From NCBI GenBank assembly GCA_937980625.1, contig CALJPJ010000021.1, positions 1-5,068 on the forward strand: a stretch of DNA of 5,068 nucleotides. The letters run 5' to 3'. The DNA comes from an uncultured Bdellovibrionales bacterium. GTDB lineage: Bacteria > Bdellovibrionota > Bdellovibrionia > Bdellovibrionales > UBA1609. Position numbers and translations under genes: made by a program. Numbering within the stretch: the first letter of the stretch is position 1; each line of letters opens with the position of its first letter. Of the stretch, positions 1 to 5,068 are shown piece by piece. A model generated the notes under the pieces. The model ran no database searches, was not told the origin of the DNA, and worked only from the letters and a program-made list of their open reading frames with translations.

Positions 1-813
1 GACTATTTTACAATACATGCTGGAGTGAAAAAAAGTTTTATAAAGTTAGCTAAAAATAGAGTCACAGGTATTGTCTCAAGAGGTGGCTCCATTATGGCTC
101 GTTGGTGCGAGCTCTATGACCAAGAAAATTTTCTATACACACATTTTGAAGATATTTGCGAGCTCATGAAGCAATTTGATATTTCATTTTCATTGGGTGA
201 TGGGTTGCGACCAGGCAGTATAGCTGATGCCAACGATGAGGCTCAGTTCGCCGAACTTAAAACTCTTGGTGAGCTCACCAAAGTGGCTTGGCAACATAAT
301 GTTCAAACAATGATTGAAGGGCCAGGGCATGTTCCCCTACACCTAATTAAAGAAAATATGGATGAACAAGTTAAGCATTGCCACCAAGCTCCTTTTTACA
401 CTCTCGGGCCTTTAACTACAGATATTGCACCAGGCTATGACCATATCACCTCAGGTATTGGTGCCGCACTAATTGGTTGGCACGGCTGTGCCATGCTTTG
501 TTATGTCACTCCAAAAGAACACCTCGGTTTGCCAAACAAAGAAGATGTGAAGCAAGGGCTGATCGCCTATAAAATAGCCGCCCATGCTGCTGACTTAGCA
601 AAAGGCCATATTGGCAGCGAAATACGTGACAATGCTCTTAGCCAAGCCCGCTACGAGTTTCGTTGGCACGACCAATTTAATTTGTCCTTGGACCCGGTCT
701 TAGCACAAAAATTTCACGATGAAAGCCTTCCTGCAGAAGGAGCTAAAAAAGCAAAGTTTTGCTCCATGTGTGGACCTAGTTTTTGCTCAATGAGAATACA
801 CCAAATGAGTTAA
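1..813 (+). CDS. thiC: Phosphomethylpyrimidine synthase ThiC, C-terminal part (5' end outside window)
   Basis: ThiC is a cytosolic radical-SAM enzyme that rearranges aminoimidazole ribotide (AIR) into HMP phosphate, the pyrimidine half of thiamine. The frame is open from base 1 and gives 270 residues. It includes DYFTIHAG, VSRGGS (S26-R27-G28), DGLRPGS (from D67), GPGHVP (E106, H110) and TPKEHLGLP (H174). It ends with the [4Fe-4S] motif CX2CX4C at C254, C257 and C262, close to the stop. Compared from memory with E. coli ThiC, these substrate, metal and cluster residues fall at constant offsets, so no indel is apparent. About 325 N-terminal residues should lie upstream. The protein stops about 8 residues after the cluster, shorter than the E. 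coli tail. The GTG at 25 lies inside the conserved domain and is not the start. Any upstream thiamine riboswitch would be outside the window. This stretch looks richer in G+C than the minus-strand genes. Identity is very secure. Confidence 0.97.
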   Translation, partial: DYFTIHAGVKKSFIKLAKNRVTGIVSRGGSIMARWCELYDQENFLYTHFEDICELMKQFDISFSLGDGLRPGSIADANDEAQFAELKTLGELTKVAWQHNVQTMIEGPGHVPLHLIKENMDEQVKHCHQAPFYTLGPLTTDIAPGYDHITSGIGAALIGWHGCAMLCYVTPKEHLGLPNKEDVKQGLIAYKIAAHAADLAKGHIGSEIRDNALSQARYEFRWHDQFNLSLDPVLAQKFHDESLPAEGAKKAKFCSMCGPSFCSMRIHQMS

Positions 814-867
814 GTTTAATTCACTTTGATATTTGTCAGGTAACAATGAATAAGTCATAATTAAAAC

Positions 868-1644
868 ATGAAAAATTTCAAAGAGTTTAATAACCCAAAT
901 ATAGAATATGTATTCACAGATATAGACGACACTCTCACTGAGCATGGTCGACTACCATCCAATGCTTACAATAGCCTTTGGTTATTACATGATTTAGGAG
1001 TGAAAGTAATACCCATCACTGGACGACCAGCTGGTTGGTGTGAAATGATTGCTCGCATGTGGCCCGTATCTGGTGTGGTTGGTGAAAATGGAGCCTTTTA
1101 TTTTTGTTATAAAAATAAAAAAATGATTAGAAAGTTTATTTATGACGACGAAGTCATTAAACAAAATCGACAAAAGCTTAACCTCATTCAAAAGGAAGTG
1201 CTTGCAACAGTCAATGGCTGCGCTTTAGCCTCAGACCAATTTTGCCGCCTTTTTGACTTAGCCATAGACTTTTGTGAAGATGTACCTGCCCTACCCAAAT
1301 CTGCCATTGATCAAATTGTCTCTATTTTTAAAAAACATGGAGCTGTAGCTAAAGTCAGTTCCATCCACGTAAACGGCTGGTTTGGAGATTACAATAAATT
1401 ATCTATGTGTAAGACTTTTTTAAATGACGAGTTTTCATTAAGCTTAGAGCAAGCCCAAGACAACACCATATTTGTCGGCGACTCACCTAATGACGAGCCC
1501 ATGTTTGGTTTTTTTGACCAATCTTTTGCGGTTAGCAATATCAAAGAGTTTATAAATGAGCTTAAGCAAAAACCAAAATATGTTAGTCGTAGCAGTGGCG
1601 GAACTGGCTTCACTGAAATCATTAATCATACTTTTAACCTTTAG
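868..1644 (+). CDS. HAD-superfamily phosphatase, subfamily IIB (substrate unknown)
   Basis: A complete 258-residue cytosolic phosphohydrolase with all four HAD motifs. Motif I is DIDDT (nucleophile D18, acid/base D20). Motif II is T51 in PITGR. Motif III is K177 in GDYNKL. Motif IV is GDSPNDEPMF (D205, D209). The segment from about 85 to 175, between motifs II and III, is the expected place and size of a C2B cap, as in Cof-like, sucrose-phosphate, trehalose-phosphate and mannosyl-3-phosphoglycerate phosphatases. The cap carries AIDFCEDV and VSSIHVNGWFGDYNKL, which probably set specificity. The sequence does not reveal the substrate. ATG 868 is the only possible upstream start, because an in-frame TAA lies at 862-864 and motif I begins only 17 residues later. 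No clear Shine-Dalgarno precedes it. It lies 54 bases after thiC with no terminator seen between, so cotranscription is plausible. A role in thiamine pyrimidine metabolism, like E. coli Cof acting on HMP-PP, is inference only. Confidence 0.9.
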   Translation: MKNFKEFNNPNIEYVFTDIDDTLTEHGRLPSNAYNSLWLLHDLGVKVIPITGRPAGWCEMIARMWPVSGVVGENGAFYFCYKNKKMIRKFIYDDEVIKQNRQKLNLIQKEVLATVNGCALASDQFCRLFDLAIDFCEDVPALPKSAIDQIVSIFKKHGAVAKVSSIHVNGWFGDYNKLSMCKTFLNDEFSLSLEQAQDNTIFVGDSPNDEPMFGFFDQSFAVSNIKEFINELKQKPKYVSRSSGGTGFTEIINHTFNL

Positions 1645-1702
1645 CCTACGAATTTGGCTCTAAACTTTGCACCAATTTGGCAACCAAAGAAATATTACTC
1701 TC

Positions 1703-1722
1703 TTCAGTAAAGCTGAAAATTT
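1703..1722 (+). terminator. Weak hairpin between convergent genes, possible terminator
   Basis: The arms TTCAG (1703-1707) and CTGAA (1713-1717) form a 5-bp stem, extendable by a U-G wobble around a three-base loop. They are followed by AA and four T on the plus strand. The site lies 58 bases after the HAD stop, in the convergent gap with tex. The stem is short and the T-run modest, so this is a weak candidate. A second small hairpin (TTTGG-CAA-CCAAA, 1676-1688) lacks a T-tract. No better terminator for tex is visible on the minus strand. Confidence 0.25.
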
Positions 1723-1746
1723 TGACCCCAATATATACTAACTAAC

Positions 1747-4149
1747 TTAATCTTTTTTAAAATCACCAAGTGCTGCAAACGGATTATTAAAAGCTGGCTT
1801 AGGTCCACGACGGGGCTTATTGTTATTACCACGATTAGGTTTACCAGTGCCTTTATTTGGTCGCTTAAACTTACCATCTTTGCCTTTTTGACCACCAGCT
1901 TTGCGACTGGCTTTTGTTTTCTTTTTAGCACTAGGGTTAATGGCCACTTTTGGTTTTGCTTTTAGTAGCATAGATAAAGAAATTTGTGATTTCTCACTAT
2001 CAACATCTAAAACCTTAACTTGCACTTGATCACCTGGGCTAACCACTTTTTGAGGATCATCTACAAACTGGTGTGATAAATGTGAAATATGAACTAAACC
2101 ATCTTGGTGCACACCAATATCTACGAAGGCACCAAAGTTTGTTACATTGGTTACAATGCCAGGGCAAATCATATCTTTTTTTAAGTCTTTAACTTCATGA
2201 ATATCATCGCGAAATTTAAAAATCTTGTATGGGTCTCTTGGGTCACGACCTGGCTTTTCTAGCTCAGATACAATATCATTAAACGTAAACTCTCCTACAA
2301 GCTTTACCCATTTTTCTTTTTTATCTTTAAGTGAAGCCAGACCAGCAGGGGTAGCTAACTTAGATATACTTAAATTAACATCTTTAGCCATCTCTCGAAC
2401 AGCCGTATAACTTTCAGGGTGAATACCCATATTATCTAAAGCAATTGGGCTTTCTGGAACTCTTAAAAAACCAGCAGCCTGTTCAAAAGCCTTACTAGAA
2501 AGTCTTTCAACTTTCATTAGCTCACTTCTTTCTTTAAATAACCCATTAGTTTTACGATATGTAATTATATTTTTAGCAATCGCAGGACCTATACCTGAAA
2601 CATATTGTAATAAAGAGGTTGAGGCCGTATTTAAATTAACACCAACTTGGTTCACACAGGACTCAACAACAGAGCTTAATGATTTTTTTAATTCAGACTG
2701 AGGTACGTCATGTTGATACTGCCCCACACCAATACTTTTTGGGTCAATTTTTACAAGCTCAGCTAATGGATCTTGCAGCCTGCGGGCAATTGATATCGCC
2801 CCCCTAACTGTCAAATCTAAATCTGGAAACTCTTCCCTAGCAATATCTGACGCGGAGTAAACACTAGCTCCCGACTCATTTACCATTAGTATATGGCAAC
2901 CTTCAATTTTTAGCTCTTTTAATACTTTTGCTATAAATACTTCGGCTTCTCTGCCTCCTGTACCATTACCAACAGCAATCACTTCAAGTTTTATTTGAGA
3001 AAATAATTCTTTAAATAATTTTTTTGCTTTTTCAAAATCTTGTTCTGCTAAAAAGTGCATCACAGTATGAGATATAAAGTTACCACTCTGATCAACTAAA
3101 GCAAGCTTGCAACCAGTTTTTAAACCTGGATCAACTCCTAGTACGACCTTAGTTCCAAATGGACTCGACATTAAAACTCGTCTTAAATTATCGGCAAAAA
3201 CATCTATAGCATGTTGGTCTGCAGTTTCTTTTAACAAACTATGTAACTCATTTGTTACAGAAGGTAATACATGTACATTTAACGCTACTTTGGCACTTAA
3301 CTTTAAAATCCCTGAAACTAACGGGTTGTCTACCTTACAAGCTTCTTTTTCAAAGTCGGCTAATAAACTAGCATCAGACTCTGAAGTAAAGGCAATCTTA
3401 AGTTCACCTTCTTGCCACCCACGTCTCATAGCTAAGTAACGATGTGATGCCTTTTTATCTAGTAATTTTTTAGCTGGCTCATTAAACTCAGCGTATTTTT
3501 CATATTTTGATTTATTTTTAAATTTAGTGGTTTTATTCGAGTTTAAAATTGCACTTTTAAAATAATCATCTCTAACGAGTTTTCTTAAGTTCAAATTAGT
3601 ATTTAACTTTTCAACTAAAATATGTTGCGCACCTCTTAGCACTTCTTCATAGGTGGCAAAACCTGCATCTACTTTTATATAGTCTTTGGCTTTTACTTCT
3701 AAAGCTGTAGAGTCTTTTAACTCCCCTTGTCCAATTTTCCATATCCAATCAGCTAGCGGGCCTATACCTGCATCACGAGCAATTTTAGCTTTAGTTTTTT
3801 TCTTTTTCTTGTATGGGCGGTAAATCTCTTCTAATTCACGCAACTCATCACATGCATTTATTTGTAACATTAAATCATCAGTTAAGTTTTTTTGATTTGT
3901 AAGCTCTTCAACAACAAAGGCCTTACGTTTTTCTAGAGCTTCCCACTTTTCAAATGTTAAAATAACATTACGAACAGCAACTTCATCTAAGTTACCAGTT
4001 TGATCTTTTCTATATCTAGAAATAAAAGGAACTGTTCCCCCTTCAGCGACCAGGTTTATTACAGAAAGAATAGACTTTTCTGATACACCAGGAAGTTTGG
4101 AAGAATAAAACGACTTTAATTTTGGAGGTAATACTTTAATTTTTTCCAT
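1747..4149 (-). CDS. tex: Tex / YhgF family S1-domain RNA-binding transcription accessory protein
   Basis: An 800-residue full-length Tex, a cytosolic nucleic-acid-binding protein related to eukaryotic Spt6 and implicated in transcription. The helical N-terminal region contains VPFISRYRKDQTG (40-52) and LEEIYRPYK (106-114). The YqgF/RNase H-like domain starts at VVLGVDPGLKTG (335-346) and includes AVGNGTGGRE (392-401). The family signature follows at 429-486, with SVYSASDIAREEFPDLD, RRLQDPLAELVKIDPKSIG and QYQHDVPQSEL. The helix-hairpin-helix region is about 505-565 (LNTAS, VSGIGPAIAKNI, KAFEQAAGFLR). The S1 domain is about 658-728 (GIVTNVTNFGAFVDIGVHQDG). A lysine/arginine/asparagine-rich tail (729-783) ends in NNPFAALGDFKKD. 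Length is close to the roughly 775 residues usual for the family, with the excess in the tail. ATG 4149 lies 6 bases after the infA stop. No Shine-Dalgarno is visible, so translational coupling to infA is likely. No frameshift or missing motif was seen. Confidence 0.97.
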   Translation of the reverse strand: MEKIKVLPPKLKSFYSSKLPGVSEKSILSVINLVAEGGTVPFISRYRKDQTGNLDEVAVRNVILTFEKWEALEKRKAFVVEELTNQKNLTDDLMLQINACDELRELEEIYRPYKKKKKTKAKIARDAGIGPLADWIWKIGQGELKDSTALEVKAKDYIKVDAGFATYEEVLRGAQHILVEKLNTNLNLRKLVRDDYFKSAILNSNKTTKFKNKSKYEKYAEFNEPAKKLLDKKASHRYLAMRRGWQEGELKIAFTSESDASLLADFEKEACKVDNPLVSGILKLSAKVALNVHVLPSVTNELHSLLKETADQHAIDVFADNLRRVLMSSPFGTKVVLGVDPGLKTGCKLALVDQSGNFISHTVMHFLAEQDFEKAKKLFKELFSQIKLEVIAVGNGTGGREAEVFIAKVLKELKIEGCHILMVNESGASVYSASDIAREEFPDLDLTVRGAISIARRLQDPLAELVKIDPKSIGVGQYQHDVPQSELKKSLSSVVESCVNQVGVNLNTASTSLLQYVSGIGPAIAKNIITYRKTNGLFKERSELMKVERLSSKAFEQAAGFLRVPESPIALDNMGIHPESYTAVREMAKDVNLSISKLATPAGLASLKDKKEKWVKLVGEFTFNDIVSELEKPGRDPRDPYKIFKFRDDIHEVKDLKKDMICPGIVTNVTNFGAFVDIGVHQDGLVHISHLSHQFVDDPQKVVSPGDQVQVKVLDVDSEKSQISLSMLLKAKPKVAINPSAKKKTKASRKAGGQKGKDGKFKRPNKGTGKPNRGNNNKPRRGPKPAFNNPFAALGDFKKD

Positions 4150-4155
4150 TGAAAT

Positions 4156-4374
4156 CTATTTGTGACGATACATAATTAGACCGTGAGAAGGATCATAGGG
4201 TGAAACACCTACTGTTACTCTATCGCCAACAACAACACGAATATTAAAACGTCTCATCTTTCCACATAGTTTAGCTGAAATTTCAACTTCGTTTTCAAGT
4301 TTTATTTTGTAGAGCCCTCCGGCTCCTGCATCAATAACTTTACCTTCAAGCTGCGCGAGATCGTCTTTTGCCAT
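4156..4374 (-). CDS. infA: Translation initiation factor IF-1
   Basis: A 72-residue protein, exactly the length of E. coli IF-1. It is an S1-like OB-fold factor that binds the ribosomal A site on the 30S subunit and helps IF-2 and IF-3 in initiation. Family marks are MAKDDL at the start, LENEVEISAKLCGKMR (26-41), IRVVVGDRVTV (45-55) and SPYDPSHGLIMYRHK (58-72), matching the usual GKMR, GDKVTVELTPYD and G-I-hydrophobic-R pattern. It is the middle gene of a minus-strand operon, 15 bases after the lysine-rich gene and 6 bases before tex. AAAGGG (4386-4391) serves as ribosome binding site and overlaps the upstream stop, so the two genes are probably coupled. Residues such as C37, R41-R42-F43 and the GGLYKIK segment differ from the enterobacterial form. 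It could be a second, divergent IF-1 copy, as some bacteria have more than one, but the window cannot show this. Confidence 0.95.
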   Translation of the reverse strand: MAKDDLAQLEGKVIDAGAGGLYKIKLENEVEISAKLCGKMRRFNIRVVVGDRVTVGVSPYDPSHGLIMYRHK

Positions 4375-4385
4375 ATATATAATTA

Positions 4386-4391
4386 CCCTTT
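4386..4391 (-). promoter_or_regulatory. Shine-Dalgarno of infA, overlapping the upstream stop codon
   Basis: The minus strand reads AAAGGG, followed by 11 bases and then the infA ATG (4374-4372). The first two bases of the site belong to the TAA stop (4392-4390) of the lysine-rich gene. Ribosomes finishing that gene arrive on the infA binding site, which suggests translational coupling. The spacing is somewhat long. Confidence 0.55.
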
Positions 4392-4869
4392 AAGATTTGT
4401 AATTCGAAATTAAATTTTTAATACCGTCTTCAAATAAAACTTCCAAACGATCATTTACATTTGAAAGTATAAAACCCCATCCTAATTTTTTATGAGAGAT
4501 TGCTGTTTCTTCATTAAACTTATCTCTCATATTGTATTTTGCTGTATCAATTTTATCTAGCTTTTTATACAAAGATTGCCATTTTTTTACTAATTGCTCC
4601 TGCTGCATCAAACGTAAAGTTTCAGCTTTAGTAACTCTCTTTTTTCTAGGTTTTTTAACGGGTTTTTCTGTTGTTTCTTTAGCCTTAACTGACTCAGCTA
4701 CTCCACAATCGCTCTTATTTACTTTTTTAGTCATTTTATTTGTAATTTTTTTAGATACTTTTTTAGCAGTTTTTTTACTTGTTTTTTTAGCAACTTTCTT
4801 TTTTGACTTTTTTACAGGTGTCTTTTTGGTCACTTTTTTTAGTGACTTAGCCTTTTTTTTCTTTGCCAT
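4390..4869 (-). CDS. Lysine-rich histone H1-like protein with C-terminal SH3/tudor-like segment
   Basis: A 159-residue protein in three parts. Residues 1-52 are about half lysine, in irregular KK-x-x-KK units (TKK, SKK, AKK, VKK), like bacterial histone H1-like tails or the AlgP type. This implies binding to DNA or RNA through charge. Residues 53-80 are a polar linker ending PRKKRVTK. Residues 81-121 look helical and charged (ETLRLMQQEQLVKKWQSLYKK). Residues 124-156, including SHKKLGWGFILS and LEVLFEDGIKNLIS, resemble the small SH3/tudor-like beta barrel found at the C-terminus of UvrD/PcrA-like proteins (pattern H-x-x-x-G-x-G, then V-x-F-x-D-G). No signal peptide or membrane segment is seen. 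The strong ribosome site AAGGAGA (4881-4875) fixes ATG 4869. It is the first gene of the operon with infA and tex. I do not know a named gene for it; the nucleic-acid-binding role is inferred. The basic tail is low-complexity and A-tract-rich in DNA. Confidence 0.85.
   Translation of the reverse strand: MAKKKKAKSLKKVTKKTPVKKSKKKVAKKTSKKTAKKVSKKITNKMTKKVNKSDCGVAESVKAKETTEKPVKKPRKKRVTKAETLRLMQQEQLVKKWQSLYKKLDKIDTAKYNMRDKFNEETAISHKKLGWGFILSNVNDRLEVLFEDGIKNLISNYKS
4714..4866 (-). repeat. Low-complexity lysine-codon repeat tract
   Basis: Codons 2-52 of the lysine-rich gene are built of imperfect units of two or three lysine codons followed by one to three other residues (V, T, S or A). The DNA is therefore a string of A-runs on the minus strand, including A8 at 4853-4860 and A7 at 4834-4840. 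Units such as TTTTTTAGCA recur on the plus strand around 4760-4792. It is a degenerate coding repeat rather than a mobile or CRISPR repeat. Confidence 0.7.
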
Positions 4870-4874
4870 AAGTA

Positions 4875-4881
4875 TCTCCTT
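4875..4881 (-). promoter_or_regulatory. Strong Shine-Dalgarno of the lysine-rich gene
   Basis: The minus strand reads AAGGAGA, then five bases, then ATG at 4869-4867. This near-perfect match to the anti-Shine-Dalgarno sequence, at good spacing, decides the start of the operon's first gene and predicts efficient translation. Confidence 0.85.
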
Positions 4882-4885
4882 CGTT

Positions 4886-4891
4886 AGTATA
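4886..4891 (-). promoter_or_regulatory. Candidate -10 box (TATACT) for the minus-strand operon
   Basis: TATACT on the minus strand matches the sigma70 -10 consensus at 5 of 6 positions, but no convincing -35 lies 16-18 bases upstream. Transcription from here would start about 10 bases before the ATG, inside the ribosome site, which is awkward. A promoter using TATAAA at 4952-4947 (minus strand) would give a more normal leader of about 70 bases. Which one is used cannot be settled from sequence. Confidence 0.3.
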
Positions 4892-4925
4892 CATAACCTA
4901 AATACGGGTAAAATTCTAGTTGGAG

Positions 4926-4954
4926 TTATTGCCCTGTATCATTACTTTTATAAT
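4926..4954 (+). promoter_or_regulatory. Candidate promoter of the rightward gene at 4975
   Basis: A perfect -10 hexamer TATAAT lies at 4949-4954. At 17-base spacing the -35 position is TTATTG (4926-4931), a weak match. The predicted transcript would start near 4961, leaving a leader of about 14 bases that begins in or just before the ribosome site. The same AT box reads TATAAA on the minus strand, so it could serve divergent transcription. Confidence 0.4.
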
Positions 4955-4959
4955 CTACT

Positions 4960-4964
4960 AAGGA
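4960..4964 (+). promoter_or_regulatory. Shine-Dalgarno of the rightward gene
   Basis: AAGGA is followed by 10 bases and then ATG 4975. An in-frame TAA at 4951-4953 leaves no other ATG start, so this site supports the gene start. Confidence 0.55.
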
Positions 4965-4974
4965 TCATCAAAAC

Positions 4975-5068
4975 ATGGCTAAGTGTTCAGAAATACTAAA
5001 AAATTTTAATGACTTATTAACTCACATTTCAGGTCCAATAGATTCGAAATCTGTGGTCGCTACTAGTT
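4975..5068 (+). CDS. 5' end of an unidentified protein gene (continues past the right edge)
   Basis: ATG 4975 opens a stop-free frame to the window end, giving 31 residues. It begins MAKCSEILKNF and includes NDLLTHISGPIDSKS further on. Support comes from an AAGGA ribosome site 10 bases upstream, a perfect TATAAT box before that, an in-frame stop at 4951 just upstream, and protein-like composition. The first half looks like an amphipathic helix. I do not recognise the family from so few residues and propose no function. The gene is divergent from the lysine-rich protein/infA/tex operon and shares the 105-base intergenic region with it, so the two may share control. Confidence 0.65.
   Translation, partial: MAKCSEILKNFNDLLTHISGPIDSKSVVATS

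Noticed and set aside
25..27. GTG as a thiC start
   Set aside because: The frame is open to base 1 and the residues before it (DYFTIHAG) are conserved ThiC sequence, so the gene begins outside the window.
826..854. Promoter for the HAD gene (TTGATA at 826-831)
   Set aside because: The -35 match is good, but no -10-like hexamer lies 16-18 bases downstream; CATAAT at 856-861 is 24 bases away.
994..1191. 65-residue minus-strand frame inside the HAD gene
   Set aside because: Antisense to HAD motif II and the cap region, with no support of its own.
1389..1622. 77-residue minus-strand frame inside the HAD gene
   Set aside because: Antisense to HAD motif IV; the sense frame carries GDSPNDE and is clearly the coding one.
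1651..1681. Direct repeat AATTTGGC (1651-1658 and 1674-1681) as an attachment or transposon site
   Set aside because: It is only 8 bases, with no flanking transposase, integrase or target duplication; it is likely chance.
1704..1931. 75-residue minus-strand frame overlapping the tex 3' end
   Set aside because: It is an alternative frame of the basic Tex tail. The Tex frame ends in a typical NNPF-A-L tail, and this frame has no family resemblance.
2225..2410. 61-residue plus-strand frame inside tex
   Set aside because: Antisense shadow of the Tex segment before the S1 domain; no independent support.
3107..3439. 110-residue plus-strand frame inside tex
   Set aside because: It is opposite a fully conserved Tex coding region (YqgF start and preceding segment), with no ribosome site or recognisable motif.
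4532..4999. 155-residue plus-strand frame that looks like a hydrophobic membrane protein
   Set aside because: It is antisense to the lysine-rich gene: complementing AAA/AAG lysine codons gives TTT/CTT, read as Phe/Leu. The opposite frame has a strong ribosome site and sensible domains, and this frame also runs over the start of the gene at 4975.

Overview
The window is AT-rich chromosomal DNA from a bacterium, very probably a low-GC proteobacterium. The thiC product follows the E. coli family residue for residue over the part seen. IF-1 and Tex are clearly bacterial. A lysine-rich histone H1-like protein together with an IF-1 ending SPYDPSHGLIMYRHK reminds me of Bdellovibrionota (Bdellovibrio/Halobacteriovorax relatives). 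That placement is an impression from memory, not a search result.

Layout: positions 1-813 (+) are the 3' part of thiC, cut by the left edge. Positions 868-1644 (+) encode a complete HAD-IIB phosphatase of unknown substrate, 54 bases downstream on the same strand. A 102-base convergent gap (1645-1746) holds a weak hairpin and a short protein-like reading frame without a start codon. The minus strand then carries a compact three-gene operon, read right to left: a lysine-rich H1-like protein with a C-terminal SH3/tudor-like segment (4390-4869), infA (4156-4374) and tex (1747-4149). Its gaps are 15 and 6 bases. A 105-base divergent intergenic region (4870-4974) holds Shine-Dalgarno sites and candidate -10 boxes for both directions. 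At 4975 a new plus-strand gene begins and runs off the right edge.

Functionally there are two themes. The left side concerns the pyrimidine half of thiamine synthesis (ThiC), with a phosphatase whose link to the pathway is only positional. The minus-strand operon groups three predicted nucleic-acid-binding proteins: IF-1 (OB fold, 30S subunit), Tex (YqgF-like, HhH and S1 domains) and the lysine-rich protein. This suggests coordinated expression of transcription/translation factors. I see no mobile element, CRISPR array, tRNA or rRNA. The most unusual item is the lysine-rich gene that heads the infA-tex operon.
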